Assembly: GCF_019204005.1 (NCBI RefSeq)
Contig: NZ_JAGSPA010000001.1
Span: 186,001 to 250,000 of the forward strand
Length of the DNA: 64,000 bases
From: Pacificimonas pallii
GTDB lineage: Bacteria > Pseudomonadota > Alphaproteobacteria > Sphingomonadales > Sphingomonadaceae
Direction: 5' to 3'
The stretch's first letter is position 1. Every line of letters begins with the position of its first letter. Shown here piece by piece: positions 1-9,610 of the stretch. The notes beneath the pieces are model-generated. The model worked only from the letters and a program-made list of their open reading frames with translations, had not been told where the DNA came from and ran no database searches. The position numbers and the translations under genes were made by a program.

Positions 1-53
1 GCGAGAAGGGGAAGGCACCAGATACACCTACCGGCCTGGCGATGGGACGCGGT

Positions 54-764
54 TCAGCCCAAGGCACCAAGAAGCCGTGCCATGCGTGACAGGTCGGCAG
101 GGGGCGCAGAGTCCGGGTAAAGGACACGCAGCCATATCAGGCTGAGCGCTTGGGCAAGAGATTCGTCATCCGGCGTCTGCGCGGCGAGAAATTGTACAAA
201 CCGTTCGTCAGGATAGATGACGATCCGGCGCATCAACTCGTCCATCATGGCGCCGAGCGCGCATGCGGCAAAATAGGCAGCCGCCTCGGTCGCCTGTCCA
301 TCGTGGTTGCGGACAACACTTTGCGCAATCTTCTCATACCACTGACGGTTATACTGATGGACGATCCGCCCGAATTCGGCATCATTATCCATCATCTGGA
401 AGACGCTGCGCATCAGGCCGGCATTGGCGCGAACGGTGCGAATCCATTGCAGATTCGCGTCCATGATGGGCAAGAACAGGGGGCAATCGCCCTTCATGGG
501 ACGCTGGTCGTTTTCCTGTATACTGGACAGAAACTCGTGAAGCACGGCACGCGTGACCTCGTCCTTATCCTTGTAATAAATGTAGAATGTTCCTTCGGAC
601 GCGTCGGCACCAGCGGTAATATCGGTCACCCGCATGGCATGGTAGCCGACCTGTTCCAGCACGCGCGCCGCCGCGAGTTTCAATCGTTCGCGCGTGCGGT
701 CCCCCTTCCGTTTGGGTGGGGCATATTCCAGCCGTTCGGCCAGCGCGACAGAGTAACTTTTCAT
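54..764 (-). CDS. TetR/AcrR family transcriptional regulator
   Basis: This 236-residue protein has the usual TetR layout. A helix-turn-helix lies at about residues 24-70, with the motif EGTFYIYYKDKDEV forming the recognition helix and following helix, and a helical ligand-binding region fills the rest. The frame stays open to an ATG at 887, but the ATG at 764 is preferred because it has a GGAAGGG stretch upstream and gives a normal short N-terminal arm before the DNA-binding domain. It is divergent from a secreted peptidase gene, with 369 bases between them. The target and ligand are unknown; control of the neighbouring peptidase or of the catabolic cluster is inference only. Confidence 0.85.
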   Translation of the reverse strand: MKSYSVALAERLEYAPPKRKGDRTRERLKLAAARVLEQVGYHAMRVTDITAGADASEGTFYIYYKDKDEVTRAVLHEFLSSIQENDQRPMKGDCPLFLPIMDANLQWIRTVRANAGLMRSVFQMMDNDAEFGRIVHQYNRQWYEKIAQSVVRNHDGQATEAAAYFAACALGAMMDELMRRIVIYPDERFVQFLAAQTPDDESLAQALSLIWLRVLYPDSAPPADLSRMARLLGALG

Positions 765-1133
765 CGGGACCACAGCCCTTCCAGTTGAGACTAACCCTTC
801 CGCTGCGCAATACACAGATTGCTGCCCATCAACAAAAAAGCGTTCTGAAGGCTTCGGACCCGCAAGGCGTCCGCCTGCGCGACGCATGCGCGCACCATGT
901 CGCCCGAGAGGCTTCGATCAGAAGCTACGGACATTCCCTCGCTCTGGTCGGCCTATTCGTACGGAATTTTGGATTTCGGACATGCCATTTGGCTCATCAT
1001 TGCGGATGAATCCAGCGTTTGAAGTGGGGATTCAGCGAATTTGCATATAGATTATCGATATCGCTCATTTCTCCGCTGTGCTTGGGCGTAGGATTGCAAG
1101 GAAAAAATCTCAACCAGTCGGGCCTTTCGCCGA
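765..1133. other. Divergent intergenic region
   Basis: This 369-base region separates the TetR gene from the S9 peptidase gene and must hold both promoters. It contains the 8-base palindrome TATCGATA at about 1053-1060 in a locally AT-rich stretch. No convincing -35/-10 pair, terminator or RNA gene was found. The open frames crossing it show no coding signature. Confidence 0.4.
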
Positions 1134-3158
1134 ATGATGTTTTTACGCGCCGCGCTCTTTATCACCCTGCTGTTTTCCTCCGCCGCCTATGCGCGACCAA
1201 TGACGGCGCAGGATGTCGCTAAGTTGCGGCACGTGGACGGTGCCGCGATCGCACCGGACGGTACCCGCATCGCTTTCACCACGGCCTCCTGCCCGGATGT
1301 GCTGGCCGGCGAAGACAATGGCTCCGTGATCAAGCAATTGAGCCTAGGATGGGGACCGAACATATCGCGCAATTGGCTGCCGAAAGGCATAAACGTTTCG
1401 CACGTGCAATTTTCGCCGGACGGCACCTCAATCTCGTTTCTCCATGCCATTAAGGGAGAGAAGACAGCGATATGGGCTGTCCCTGTGGAGGGCGGGCCAT
1501 TCCGAAAACTTGCGGCGCTCCCTGATGCCGCAATCCTGGCTTATCAATGGTCGAGCAACGGGGAGCATGTCTATTTTCTCGCCGAGGCAGAAGCCGACCC
1601 AAAGCGTATTCGGGACGTCGAATTGGGATTCAACGCTATTATTTACGAGGAGGAACCCCGGTTCAATCGTCTGTTCGCGGCGAAGATTTCAGCGCAAGTC
1701 GATACGGTCCCCCGCGAATTACCGGTGCCGGGCCACGTTTCCGAATTCGCGATGGCACCGAACGGTCGGACCATTGTCGTTGGAAGCGCGCCAACGCCGC
1801 TTGTGGACGATCATTATACGTCCAGGCGGTTTCATATTCTCGATCAGTCGAGTGGCAAAATTTTGAAGGTCGTCGCCACACAGGGCAAGCTGGGAGATGC
1901 GGAAATTTCGCCCGATGGGCAGCTTATGTCGCTCATCGCGGCGACTGATAAACATGACCCTGCGGCAACCACCTTGATGCTTGTGAACCTGGCAGACGGC
2001 CGCATGCAATCGCTGAACGCTGGTGCGCCGGAAGCGGCAGTTGATGCCGCATGGCTGGCAGACGGTCGATTGGCAGTGGCCGTGCATGTTGGCGCGGGCA
2101 GCCGCCTTCGCTTCTATGATCAAGACGGACGGATCGTCGAGGAAGTCGATCCGGGTCCTTTGGTGCTCCGCGGACTGGAAACGACGGGCGACAGGATTAT
2201 CGTGCTTGCCGACGCGCCCAGCCATCCCGTTGAGTTATTCGCGTATCGAAGCGGCACGTTTGAACGCTGGACCGATCACAATCCGTGGCTGGCCGAGATC
2301 GATTTGGGTGAGCAAAGAACTTTCCGGTATATGGCAAGGGACGGTCAGGAAATAGAAGGCGTGCTGATCGAGCCGGTCGGCGGGGCACCTTCGGGCGGCG
2401 CGCCAACGATCATGAAGATTCACGGCGGCCCCGAACTGCATTTTTCGAACGGATGGACCACAAGCTACTCTGATCCTGGCCAGGTCGCCGCAGGCCGGGG
2501 CTATACAGTGTTCATGCCCAATTATCGGGGATCGACGGCATATGGCACCGCTTTTTCCAAGCAGCACCAAGGCAATTACACCGATCCGGAGTTCAATGAT
2601 CTGGTGGACGCGAAACATGCCCTGGCCGCAGCGGGAATGACGGACCCTTCGCGAACCGGGATCGTCGGCGGATCATATGGAGGATATGCGGCGGGGTGGG
2701 CCGCCACAGCGCTTACGAAAGAATTTTCTGCAGCGGTGATGTTCGCTGGTATATCCAATCAGGTCAGTAAGTTTGGTACCGTGGATACTCCGTGGGAGAT
2801 GCACAATCTGCACTCTCGCGCTTGGCCTTGGGATAATTGGCAGGATTTGCTGGTCGCAAGCCCGATCTATCATACCGAAAAATCGAATACGCCGTTATTG
2901 ATCGTACATGGAGAACTCGATACGCGGATCGCGCCATCCCAGAGCTACGAGCTTTATCGCGCACTCAAGATCCGCCGACCAGATCTTCCCCTTCGGATGG
3001 TCTTATATCCTGGCGAAGGGCACGGTTTGTCTCGAGCGGCCGCCCGCCTGGACTATAATCTCCGGATGCTTCGATGGTTTGATACATATCTGCCGGCTGG
3101 CAATGCCGATGGCCCATTGCCGCCGACACGTCTGAGTCTTGGCGAACAGACCGACTAA
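1134..3158 (+). CDS. Secreted S9 family prolyl oligopeptidase-like serine peptidase
   Basis: This 674-residue protein begins with a signal peptide (about residues 1-21, ending AYARP), so it probably acts in the periplasm or outside the cell. Residues of about 30-370 have repeated SPDG-type blades of a beta-propeller, and the C-terminal third is an alpha/beta-hydrolase domain. The visible catalytic triad is Ser514 in GGSYGGY, Asp596 in GELDTR and His630 in GEGHGLS. This is the dipeptidyl/acylaminoacyl-peptidase layout, releasing short peptides or acyl-amino acids. Two ATGs in tandem (1134, 1137) are possible starts, and neither has a good ribosome binding site. It stands alone, divergent from a TetR gene. 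Confidence 0.9.
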   Translation: MMFLRAALFITLLFSSAAYARPMTAQDVAKLRHVDGAAIAPDGTRIAFTTASCPDVLAGEDNGSVIKQLSLGWGPNISRNWLPKGINVSHVQFSPDGTSISFLHAIKGEKTAIWAVPVEGGPFRKLAALPDAAILAYQWSSNGEHVYFLAEAEADPKRIRDVELGFNAIIYEEEPRFNRLFAAKISAQVDTVPRELPVPGHVSEFAMAPNGRTIVVGSAPTPLVDDHYTSRRFHILDQSSGKILKVVATQGKLGDAEISPDGQLMSLIAATDKHDPAATTLMLVNLADGRMQSLNAGAPEAAVDAAWLADGRLAVAVHVGAGSRLRFYDQDGRIVEEVDPGPLVLRGLETTGDRIIVLADAPSHPVELFAYRSGTFERWTDHNPWLAEIDLGEQRTFRYMARDGQEIEGVLIEPVGGAPSGGAPTIMKIHGGPELHFSNGWTTSYSDPGQVAAGRGYTVFMPNYRGSTAYGTAFSKQHQGNYTDPEFNDLVDAKHALAAAGMTDPSRTGIVGGSYGGYAAGWAATALTKEFSAAVMFAGISNQVSKFGTVDTPWEMHNLHSRAWPWDNWQDLLVASPIYHTEKSNTPLLIVHGELDTRIAPSQSYELYRALKIRRPDLPLRMVLYPGEGHGLSRAAARLDYNLRMLRWFDTYLPAGNADGPLPPTRLSLGEQTD

Positions 3159-3362
3159 AGGATATGGTCTGAAGCATCGGTGGTCGGCGGCGTTTCGGAT
3201 GTCGGCACATGTTGTTATGATCGTCGGAAGCGTGCCGCCGCGGATCAGCGATGAAAGATGGCCAACGCAGCACGGACACCTCGCTTTGCGGGGCGAAATT
3301 AGCTGCCAGTGCGCCCGGATCGAGATCCCGGGCCTGTCATCATCGAGCCGCGATGACGCGTG

Positions 3363-4214
3363 TCATCGTTCGTATTTCGTGCCTTTCAAAAGCTTGGCGT
3401 CGAGATTTCTGGGATCAATCGGCAGCCCGAAAACTTCCTTCGAATGCGAATGTCCGAGTTGATGCGCAAGGAAGGCCGATTTCATGGCCGCCTCGCGCCC
3501 TTGACTGTCCTGAAAACTGTTCACCGCCTCCTTGGCGAGTTTAAGTGCGAATGAGGACTGTTTCGCAAAGCGTGTTGCCAATGCGATCGCGAATTCGCGC
3601 AGTTCCTTTGCCGGGACAACGTGGTTCACCATGCCGAGTTGCGCCGCATCCTGGGCCGACACAGCTTCCGCGCCGAAGAGCATTTCCTTCGCCTTGCGCG
3701 GCCCCAATTCGAACGGATGTGCGAACCATTCCACCCCGGGAATACCCAAGACCAACGTATTGTCGATGAAGCTTGCATCGTCCGCAGCCACGATGATGTC
3801 GCATGGCCAAACGAGCATGAGCCCTCCGGATATGCATCGGCCCTGCACCGCTGCGATTGTGGGCTTTGGGACACTTCTGATCGCCTCGGCGATACCGAAA
3901 TAGACCTCGCGTTCGCGCGCCATCATGCCTTCCTGACCCGGCGCCGCAAAGTCGCTCCACATTCCGATCGTGTCATGCGCAGCGAGATTTTGTATTTCGT
4001 CGACTTCGCGCAGATCATTCCCGGCAGAAAAATGAGCGCCGTTCGCGGCCAGGATGATGACCTTGATATTGTCATCGCCCGCCGCACGCTTGAACGCATC
4101 GTGGACCGCATAGAGCATCTGCGTATCCTGCGCATTACGGACTTCAACCCGCTTGAGCGTGATCAGGGCAATATGCGGTGCAGGTAGGGCATATAGAACA
4201 TCGTCTTCACGCAT
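3363..4214 (-). CDS. Enoyl-CoA hydratase/isomerase (crotonase) family protein
   Basis: This 283-residue crotonase-fold protein carries the oxyanion-hole segments GAHFSAGNDL and GRCISGGLML. Family members hydrate or isomerise enoyl-CoA thioesters. The ATG at 4214 is chosen over the further upstream start at 4268 because AGGAAATTCC sits directly before it and because this start falls just after the stop of the preceding SDR gene. It is the last gene of a minus-strand operon with an SDR, a transporter, two alpha/beta hydrolases and an acyl-CoA ligase. A beta-oxidation-like step on a CoA ester made by that ligase is the likely role. The exact substrate is unknown. Confidence 0.85.
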   Translation of the reverse strand: MREDDVLYALPAPHIALITLKRVEVRNAQDTQMLYAVHDAFKRAAGDDNIKVIILAANGAHFSAGNDLREVDEIQNLAAHDTIGMWSDFAAPGQEGMMAREREVYFGIAEAIRSVPKPTIAAVQGRCISGGLMLVWPCDIIVAADDASFIDNTLVLGIPGVEWFAHPFELGPRKAKEMLFGAEAVSAQDAAQLGMVNHVVPAKELREFAIALATRFAKQSSFALKLAKEAVNSFQDSQGREAAMKSAFLAHQLGHSHSKEVFGLPIDPRNLDAKLLKGTKYER

Positions 4215-4224
4215 GGAATTTCCT

Positions 4225-4965
4225 TCAGCTAAGCCGAGCCGCCCCGTCGATTCGGATCGTCTCGCCATTCAGCATGGCGTTTTCGCAGATGGCGACGGCC
4301 AGATTGGCAAATTCGGCGCCGCTTCCGAGACTGTCATTTGGAAAGGGTATATTTTCGAGAAGCGGAGACGGGTCGCCATTGAATGCGGAAACGAGCATCG
4401 GCGTGTCAAAACTGCCCGGCGCAATCGTGCATACGCGAATGCCTGCGCTGGCCAGATCGCGTGCCATGGCGAGCGTCATGCCTACGACGCCGGCCTTTGC
4501 CGCGGAATATGCAACCGTTCCACGGGGGGAATCGAATGCGTTGATTGAAGAGACATTGATGATCACGCCGCGCTCGGCGCGGGCTTGCGGCATGTTCTTC
4601 GCCATCCGTTCGGCGGCGAGGCGCGCGCAATTGAAAGTGCCAATCAGATTGACCTCGATGATCTTGCGGAAAATATCGAGCGAGAAAGGCCCATTCTTAC
4701 CGTAGGTACGTTTGAAATCTGCGGCTTTTCCCGCGGCATTCAGCAATATCGAGGGTCCGCTGAATATATTGGAAAGATCATCCAAAGCTGCTGTGACTGC
4801 ATCTTCGTCACAAACATCAAGCGTGTACGATCTGAATTCGCCCGGCCCTTTGACAATGTCGAATATCGCAACATTCGCTCCGAGTTCGGCGAAGCGCCTT
4901 GCTGCGGCAAGGCCGAGGCCGGATGCCCCCCCTGTGACGATCACAGTGGCGCCAGAAACTATCAT
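4225..4965 (-). CDS. SDR family 3-hydroxyacyl-CoA dehydrogenase-like oxidoreductase
   Basis: This 246-residue classical SDR has the NAD-binding motif TGGASGLG near residue 11, an NAAG motif, and the catalytic YSAAK. The layout, with a short insertion before the NV(S)S strand (RGVIINVSS), resembles type II 3-hydroxyacyl-CoA dehydrogenases (HSD10-like), which oxidise 3-hydroxyacyl-CoA with NAD. Its start overlaps the stop of the upstream transporter gene by ATGA, and it is followed after about 10 bases by a crotonase. Hydratase plus dehydrogenase would give two successive beta-oxidation steps. The substrate is not known, and a steroid or alcohol dehydrogenase activity is also possible. Confidence 0.82.
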   Translation of the reverse strand: MIVSGATVIVTGGASGLGLAAARRFAELGANVAIFDIVKGPGEFRSYTLDVCDEDAVTAALDDLSNIFSGPSILLNAAGKAADFKRTYGKNGPFSLDIFRKIIEVNLIGTFNCARLAAERMAKNMPQARAERGVIINVSSINAFDSPRGTVAYSAAKAGVVGMTLAMARDLASAGIRVCTIAPGSFDTPMLVSAFNGDPSPLLENIPFPNDSLGSGAEFANLAVAICENAMLNGETIRIDGAARLS

Positions 4966-6344
4966 GATACAATCCCGTTCGATGACTGATTTTCGGCATC
5001 CCTGACCTGCAGCCGCGCCCGCACATCGCGGTGATCTGCCGCTGAAAATTTATATCCCCACATGAGCCAGATGCCGGCCACGTAAAATGGCACCGACAGG
5101 AGGATGAACATCCACTTCGTGGCAGCGACATTCGCGTTGGGATCAATGGATGGATCGAACCCCGCAAAGGCAAGCAGCGGCAAGGCAATGCCGATTGCGA
5201 TGGCCTGCATGAACTTTCGCGAAAGACTCCAGGCGGAAAAATGTGTCGCCACGAGCGGTTCGCGGCCCTCCGCATCGGCAAAATAGTCTGCAGTGTCTGC
5301 CACCAGCGCCGTCGGCAATATTGCAAACCCACCGGCCGCAAGTCCGACAAGACATTCAAGCGCCAGAAAAACATATCCGTCCTCGCGTGAAAGCAGAGGA
5401 ACCCCGATCGCCAAGATCGCCGCAGCGCAGCCAAGCGATAGCGCGATCGTTCGCGCCTTGCCGCAGCGCCTGCTGATCGCAAGCCAGAAAGGTACGGAAA
5501 CGATGATCAAAATGTAGGGAAGCAACAATACCAGGCCGATCAACTCGGGCTGGCCGAAATAATATGTGACGAGATAGGCTGTGACGGCCAGCCCCGCCCC
5601 TTTTCCCAGTTCAATCGCGCAAAACGCAACCACAAGACGCGCGAAATGAGGGTTGCGCGTCAGCACGAATATCAGGTCGCTCCACCCTGATTTCATGTCA
5701 TTCGATACGGGAATTTCGCGAAAGCTCTTCGCTGAGATCAAAACCGTCACAGGCAGCAGGACCGTGATGATGATGGCCATTGCCATCATCGTTGTCCGGT
5801 CGATTCCATGACCGAAACTGCTGGCCACAAGGGGGGCCAGCGAGGCGACCGCGATACCCGCAATCATGGCCGTCTCGCGAAAACCGCTGAGCGTGGACCG
5901 GTCGTGATACTGAGGGGCGATTTCCGCCCCCCAGGACCAATAGGGTATCTGGATGAGCGTCCACCCGAGATAAGTGATCAGGCTGGCGACAAGCAGATAT
6001 GCCCCGGTCACCTCTACCGGTGGAACGAAAAGCAGCCAAACACCAATGAGCAGGACCGGCACGCCCGCCGCCATCCAGATGCGTCGACGCCCGAATTTGG
6101 ACGTCGTGCGATCCGACATCAAACCAACCGCGGGGTCGGTTGCCACATCGAAGATGCGCGAAAGCAGGAGGATGGTTCCAATCGTGGCCAGCGCCAAGCC
6201 ATGTACGTCGCTGTAATAGATCGGCACCAAGGCTGTCGCAGGAACGAGCATCACCGCCAGCGGGATGGCGGTCGCGCTATATCCGGCCAAGCGCCATAAA
6301 TGCCGCCCGTTTTCGCGGTCGAAAGTCGTGGGTGACGGGGTCAA
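4962..6344 (-). CDS. MFS transporter, GPH (glycoside-pentoside-hexuronide) family-like
   Basis: This 460-residue integral membrane protein has about twelve hydrophobic segments. The MelB/GPH-type signature is visible near residues 65-92 (DPAVGLMSDRTTSKFGRRR), between the second and third helices. GPH proteins take up sugars, glycosides or related solutes with a cation. It starts with TTG overlapping the TGA of the upstream hydrolase as TTGA. Its place inside an operon of hydrolases and CoA enzymes points to import of the cluster's substrate across the inner membrane after outer-membrane uptake by the nearby TonB-dependent receptor. The cargo is inferred and need not be a sugar. Confidence 0.85.
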   Translation of the reverse strand: MTPSPTTFDRENGRHLWRLAGYSATAIPLAVMLVPATALVPIYYSDVHGLALATIGTILLLSRIFDVATDPAVGLMSDRTTSKFGRRRIWMAAGVPVLLIGVWLLFVPPVEVTGAYLLVASLITYLGWTLIQIPYWSWGAEIAPQYHDRSTLSGFRETAMIAGIAVASLAPLVASSFGHGIDRTTMMAMAIIITVLLPVTVLISAKSFREIPVSNDMKSGWSDLIFVLTRNPHFARLVVAFCAIELGKGAGLAVTAYLVTYYFGQPELIGLVLLLPYILIIVSVPFWLAISRRCGKARTIALSLGCAAAILAIGVPLLSREDGYVFLALECLVGLAAGGFAILPTALVADTADYFADAEGREPLVATHFSAWSLSRKFMQAIAIGIALPLLAFAGFDPSIDPNANVAATKWMFILLSVPFYVAGIWLMWGYKFSAADHRDVRARLQVRDAENQSSNGIVS

Positions 6345-7162
6345 CCTGTCGGCACCCTTCGGACAAATTCTGCAAGCGCCTTGCGAAAGGCGTCTGGCTG
6401 ATCGAGATTTGCGAAATGGCCCGCGTCCGCCAGCTCCTTCACTTCGAACTGGTCATTGTTTGCCCACAGCGCCAAAGTCGAAGCCAGATTGCGATTGATG
6501 TCCTTGTCATGCTCGCCGCGCAGCAACATGACGGGAACCGCAAGATCGGCCGCGATCTCACGATAGTCATATTTTCTGATGTTCTGCTGGATGCGGTACG
6601 TCACCCCCAGATCCACGGCGCGGTACATCCGCAGGAGCACGTCTCTGGCGCGGTCCTGCCGGGTCGCGTTTTTCGCCACGATCCCGGCAAGCCGCTCGAC
6701 CCCCATCGTCCTGCCGATCACATATTGCGCGAAAGCGATTCCGGGCGGGAAATTCAGGTGAAGAGTGGTTCCAAAAATTGCCAGGGAAACAATTTTGTCA
6801 GGTCGGTCATGCGCGGCATGAAGCGCAACGAGGCCGCCAAGCGAATTGCCCACGACATGCACGCTCTTGTCCGCGCAGCAGTCGATCAGATGTCCAAGAT
6901 CCTGCGCCATTTTTTCGACGGTCAATGTCTTCCGCGTCAAAGGGGTGGGCGCCGTCGAGAGGCCATGCCCGCGCATGGATATGATGGTGCTGCTATAGCC
7001 CAGGTCAGCAAAATGCTGCGCGTCGGCGGCAAATTGCGAACTGTCAGCGCCGAGACCGGGCACGAAAAGGAAATGTCCGTTATCGCCCCCTGCCCAGGTC
7101 TGGGAGTGGATCCGGACGCCGTCAGTGGTTTCCGCGAGCAGAGCATCATCGGGAGAGATCAT
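6341..7162 (-). CDS. Alpha/beta fold hydrolase
   Basis: This 273-residue alpha/beta hydrolase has the oxyanion segment FVPGLGAD, nucleophile elbow GNSLGG, the acid region LLRGEHDKD and the histidine segment DAGHFANLDQ. Homologues cleave esters, lactones or C-C bonds of ring-cleavage products. The ATG at 7162 overlaps the stop of the upstream acyl-CoA ligase gene by ATGA, so the longer frame reaching 7234 is not needed. It is the second hydrolase in this operon. An intriguing alternative is N-formylkynurenine hydrolysis, because no formamidase accompanies kynA-kynU further along, but nothing in the sequence demonstrates this. Confidence 0.85.
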   Translation of the reverse strand: MISPDDALLAETTDGVRIHSQTWAGGDNGHFLFVPGLGADSSQFAADAQHFADLGYSSTIISMRGHGLSTAPTPLTRKTLTVEKMAQDLGHLIDCCADKSVHVVGNSLGGLVALHAAHDRPDKIVSLAIFGTTLHLNFPPGIAFAQYVIGRTMGVERLAGIVAKNATRQDRARDVLLRMYRAVDLGVTYRIQQNIRKYDYREIAADLAVPVMLLRGEHDKDINRNLASTLALWANNDQFEVKELADAGHFANLDQPDAFRKALAEFVRRVPTG

Positions 7163-8658
7163 GCCAAATCCCCACCTGGCGTCAGCAAGGGTTTCATGAT
7201 CTTGCCGAGTGCATTGCGCGGAAATTCGGCGCAAAGCTCACCACCTTGCAAACGCTGATATTTGCCCAGACGGGCATTGGACCACGCGATGATATCGTCA
7301 GCGGACGCGGTACTGCCCTGTTTAAGCTGAAAGAAGGCGTACGGCACCTCGCCCCATTTGTGATCAGGGCGGGCGATCACGGCCGCATCGACAATGTCAG
7401 GATGGTTGCGGATCTCCGCTTCGATATCTTGCGGGTAGACGTTGGCACCGCCGGAAACGATCATGTCCTTGATCCGTCCCCGCAGATGCAGGAAGCCCTG
7501 TTCGTCGATCTCACCCAGATCGCCGGAGCGGACATATTTGGAGCCATCGGACGATTGCCAGAATAGTTCGCCGTTAAGCTGCGGCTGCCGAAAATATCCG
7601 TCTGAAATCAGAATGTTCGAACCGGCGACCTCGCCAATCGTCCCCGCTGGAACAGGATTGAGGTTGCTGTCCAGAATCGCGACCATGCCCGTCTCGACCG
7701 GCGTGCCCACGCTTTCCATTCGGCCGTCCATCTGGCCGGGCCGAAGGATCGTGCAGACCCCTTCGGTATTTCCGTAAAGTTCGAACAGGCGAACATGGCT
7801 GTTCTCATGCATCCGCCGCTTGAGATCGGAAGGCAGAACGGAGCCCGCGGACACGATGGTCAGATCGCGTTCGGGCATCAAGCTGCCGTCGCACGGAAAA
7901 AGCATGCCCAGCTGTGTTGGCACAAGAAACGCGTGAGTGACTCCATGTTGCGCGATCTGATCAGGGATAGCTTCGGCCTTGAGATCGGGATCAATCACGA
8001 GCGTGCCGCCGGAATAGATGGTCGGCAGCAGCGTCATCCATGTGCCGTTGGAATAAGGCGCGGTTGCCAGCAGGGTCACACTGGCGGCGTCGATGCCATA
8101 TTCCCGCGCGAAGATCAGACCATAGGCAGCCCTAGCTGCCATGCTGTGAAGGATTCCCTTGGGGCGGCCAGTAGTGCCCGAGCTGTAGATGAGGCTTATC
8201 GGTCTTTCAGACGAGAGGCGGGGACGACGCGGAAAGTGGCTTCCCGCCACATGCTGTCCAAATTGTGGGAGATCATGCATCCCCGCTTGCGGTCCGAGGA
8301 GCGCCTTGCCGGTATCGTCTCCCAAGATCAGCGCCGGATCGCAGTCGCTTAAGAGAGCGTCCGCGTCACGCCGGGTTATGAACATCGGCAGGGGCGTGAC
8401 GATTCCCCCAGCGGCGCAGATGCCGAATATCGCGGCGATGAAGTCGGCACTGATACCGCCCGCCAGGACGACCCTGTCACCGGGCGCTAAATCCTGTTCG
8501 AGCAGGGCGGTCGCGATTTGGTCAATCCGGCAACGCAGCGCCTGCCAGTCGCAGACACCGTTTGGCGAGATAATCGCCGCACGCGATGGCGCGGATTCGG
8601 CATGCGATGCAATGGCGTCAAGCAAATCGCGCGGTATGGGTGAGATGTCAGAGTTCAT
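7159..8658 (-). CDS. AMP-dependent acyl-CoA synthetase/ligase (ANL superfamily)
   Basis: This 499-residue ANL enzyme has the P-loop YSSGTTGRPKG, the YGNTEG adenylate motif, the hinge region GRIKDMIVSGG and a C-terminal lysine in NALGKIMK. It activates a carboxylic acid to its CoA thioester at the cost of ATP. The ATG at 8658 overlaps the upstream hydrolase stop by ATGA, and its own stop overlaps the next hydrolase in the same way, so these genes are translationally coupled. An ester hydrolase followed by a CoA ligase suggests release and activation of an acid that is then processed by the operon's crotonase and dehydrogenase. The acid is unidentified. Confidence 0.88.
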   Translation of the reverse strand: MNSDISPIPRDLLDAIASHAESAPSRAAIISPNGVCDWQALRCRIDQIATALLEQDLAPGDRVVLAGGISADFIAAIFGICAAGGIVTPLPMFITRRDADALLSDCDPALILGDDTGKALLGPQAGMHDLPQFGQHVAGSHFPRRPRLSSERPISLIYSSGTTGRPKGILHSMAARAAYGLIFAREYGIDAASVTLLATAPYSNGTWMTLLPTIYSGGTLVIDPDLKAEAIPDQIAQHGVTHAFLVPTQLGMLFPCDGSLMPERDLTIVSAGSVLPSDLKRRMHENSHVRLFELYGNTEGVCTILRPGQMDGRMESVGTPVETGMVAILDSNLNPVPAGTIGEVAGSNILISDGYFRQPQLNGELFWQSSDGSKYVRSGDLGEIDEQGFLHLRGRIKDMIVSGGANVYPQDIEAEIRNHPDIVDAAVIARPDHKWGEVPYAFFQLKQGSTASADDIIAWSNARLGKYQRLQGGELCAEFPRNALGKIMKPLLTPGGDLA

Positions 8659-9539
8659 GGCCGGGAAACGCAATGCTTGGATAGAAAGTGGATGATCGCG
8701 TCGACATCTTCACGGCGATCAAGCAAAGGCGCATGTCCAACCCCTTCGACCAGATTGAACTGTGCATTCGGGTGGCGCGCTATCATGGCCGCAGCGTTTT
8801 CCTCATCTAGAACATTCGATTCAGACCCCCTGAAAAGGAAAAGGGGTGCCCGCAAAGCGCCAAAGGCTTCGTCAAGGTCGAAATCGCCCCGGTGACTGCG
8901 AAGCTGCTGCGCCACTGCCGGATCAAAGTGCAAAGACCATGCGCCGTCATCCCTGCGCCGCGCGCTGTTGATGGCCATATCGACCCATGTTCGTTTGCCG
9001 GACTGCCTCATGCCGAAAGCGCCGAATGCGTTTTTCATGTGGCCGGCAAGGGCGGCGATACTTTCGAACCGCGTGTCGACCGACATCGCCTTAAAGATGG
9101 CATCCGCTATATCGCTGTTTAATTGCGTGCCGACGTCGTTGACGATGAGCGCGGTAATGCGGTCTGCTAAGGCGCCTGCGGATAACCGCATTCCCAACGC
9201 GCCGCCCATGGACACGCCCAGCCAGGCGAGCCTGTTCAGTCCCAGCTGGTCCACCAGCGCCACCGAAATTCGTTCGTAGACATCGAAACAATAGTCGCGA
9301 TCCGGAGCGGCCGACCATGCTGACATTCCGCGGCCGATCATATCCGGGGCAACGCAGTAGAAGTGAGGGGAGAGCTGGCCGGCGAGCTCATCAAAATTCC
9401 GGCTGCTTCCGCCCAGCCCATGCATCAGCACGACAGCAGGCGCAGCTTTTTCCCCCCAGCGGCGAACGCCGATTTCAAAGCCATCGCAGTCGATGATGGT
9501 TTTCGCAGAATTCGCATATGCGCGTCGTTGACTAGTCAC
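8655..9539 (-). CDS. Alpha/beta fold hydrolase (first gene of catabolic operon)
   Basis: This 294-residue alpha/beta hydrolase shows the oxyanion motif LMHGLGG, nucleophile elbow GVSMGG, acid-containing LFRGSES region and the histidine in VEGVGHAPLLD. The start is a GTG at 9539; the only intergenic space to the divergent TetR gene is 71 bases. A palindromic operator-like element (9536-9560) overlaps this start codon, so repressor binding would block transcription or early elongation. It opens a minus-strand operon that runs through ligase, hydrolase, transporter, SDR and crotonase. The GTG start is the best available but a slightly shorter form cannot be excluded. Confidence 0.83.
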   Translation of the reverse strand: MTSQRRAYANSAKTIIDCDGFEIGVRRWGEKAAPAVVLMHGLGGSSRNFDELAGQLSPHFYCVAPDMIGRGMSAWSAAPDRDYCFDVYERISVALVDQLGLNRLAWLGVSMGGALGMRLSAGALADRITALIVNDVGTQLNSDIADAIFKAMSVDTRFESIAALAGHMKNAFGAFGMRQSGKRTWVDMAINSARRRDDGAWSLHFDPAVAQQLRSHRGDFDLDEAFGALRAPLFLFRGSESNVLDEENAAAMIARHPNAQFNLVEGVGHAPLLDRREDVDAIIHFLSKHCVSRP

Positions 9540-9560
9540 TTGATGGTTACCTTAGTCACC
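9536..9560. promoter_or_regulatory. Operator-like repeats between hydrolase operon and TetR gene
   Basis: TCACTTGATGGTTA (9536-9549) and the overlapping inverted repeat GGTTAC-CTTA-GTCACC (9545-9560) lie in the 71-base divergent promoter region. The pattern TCAC-N5-GGT is shared with two sites at 12367-12400 in front of the TonB-dependent receptor. Binding by the adjacent TetR protein is inference. Confidence 0.5.
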
Positions 9561-9610
9561 CATTCTGCTAGACACCCGTTCCGCAGAGATTGACAGGATA
9601 TAGCAACGCC

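Noticed and set aside
9590-9595. TTGACA as a -35 box or TTG start for the TetR gene
   Set aside because: No -10 element fits at the right distance before the ATG at 9611, and the codons between are not TetR-like.
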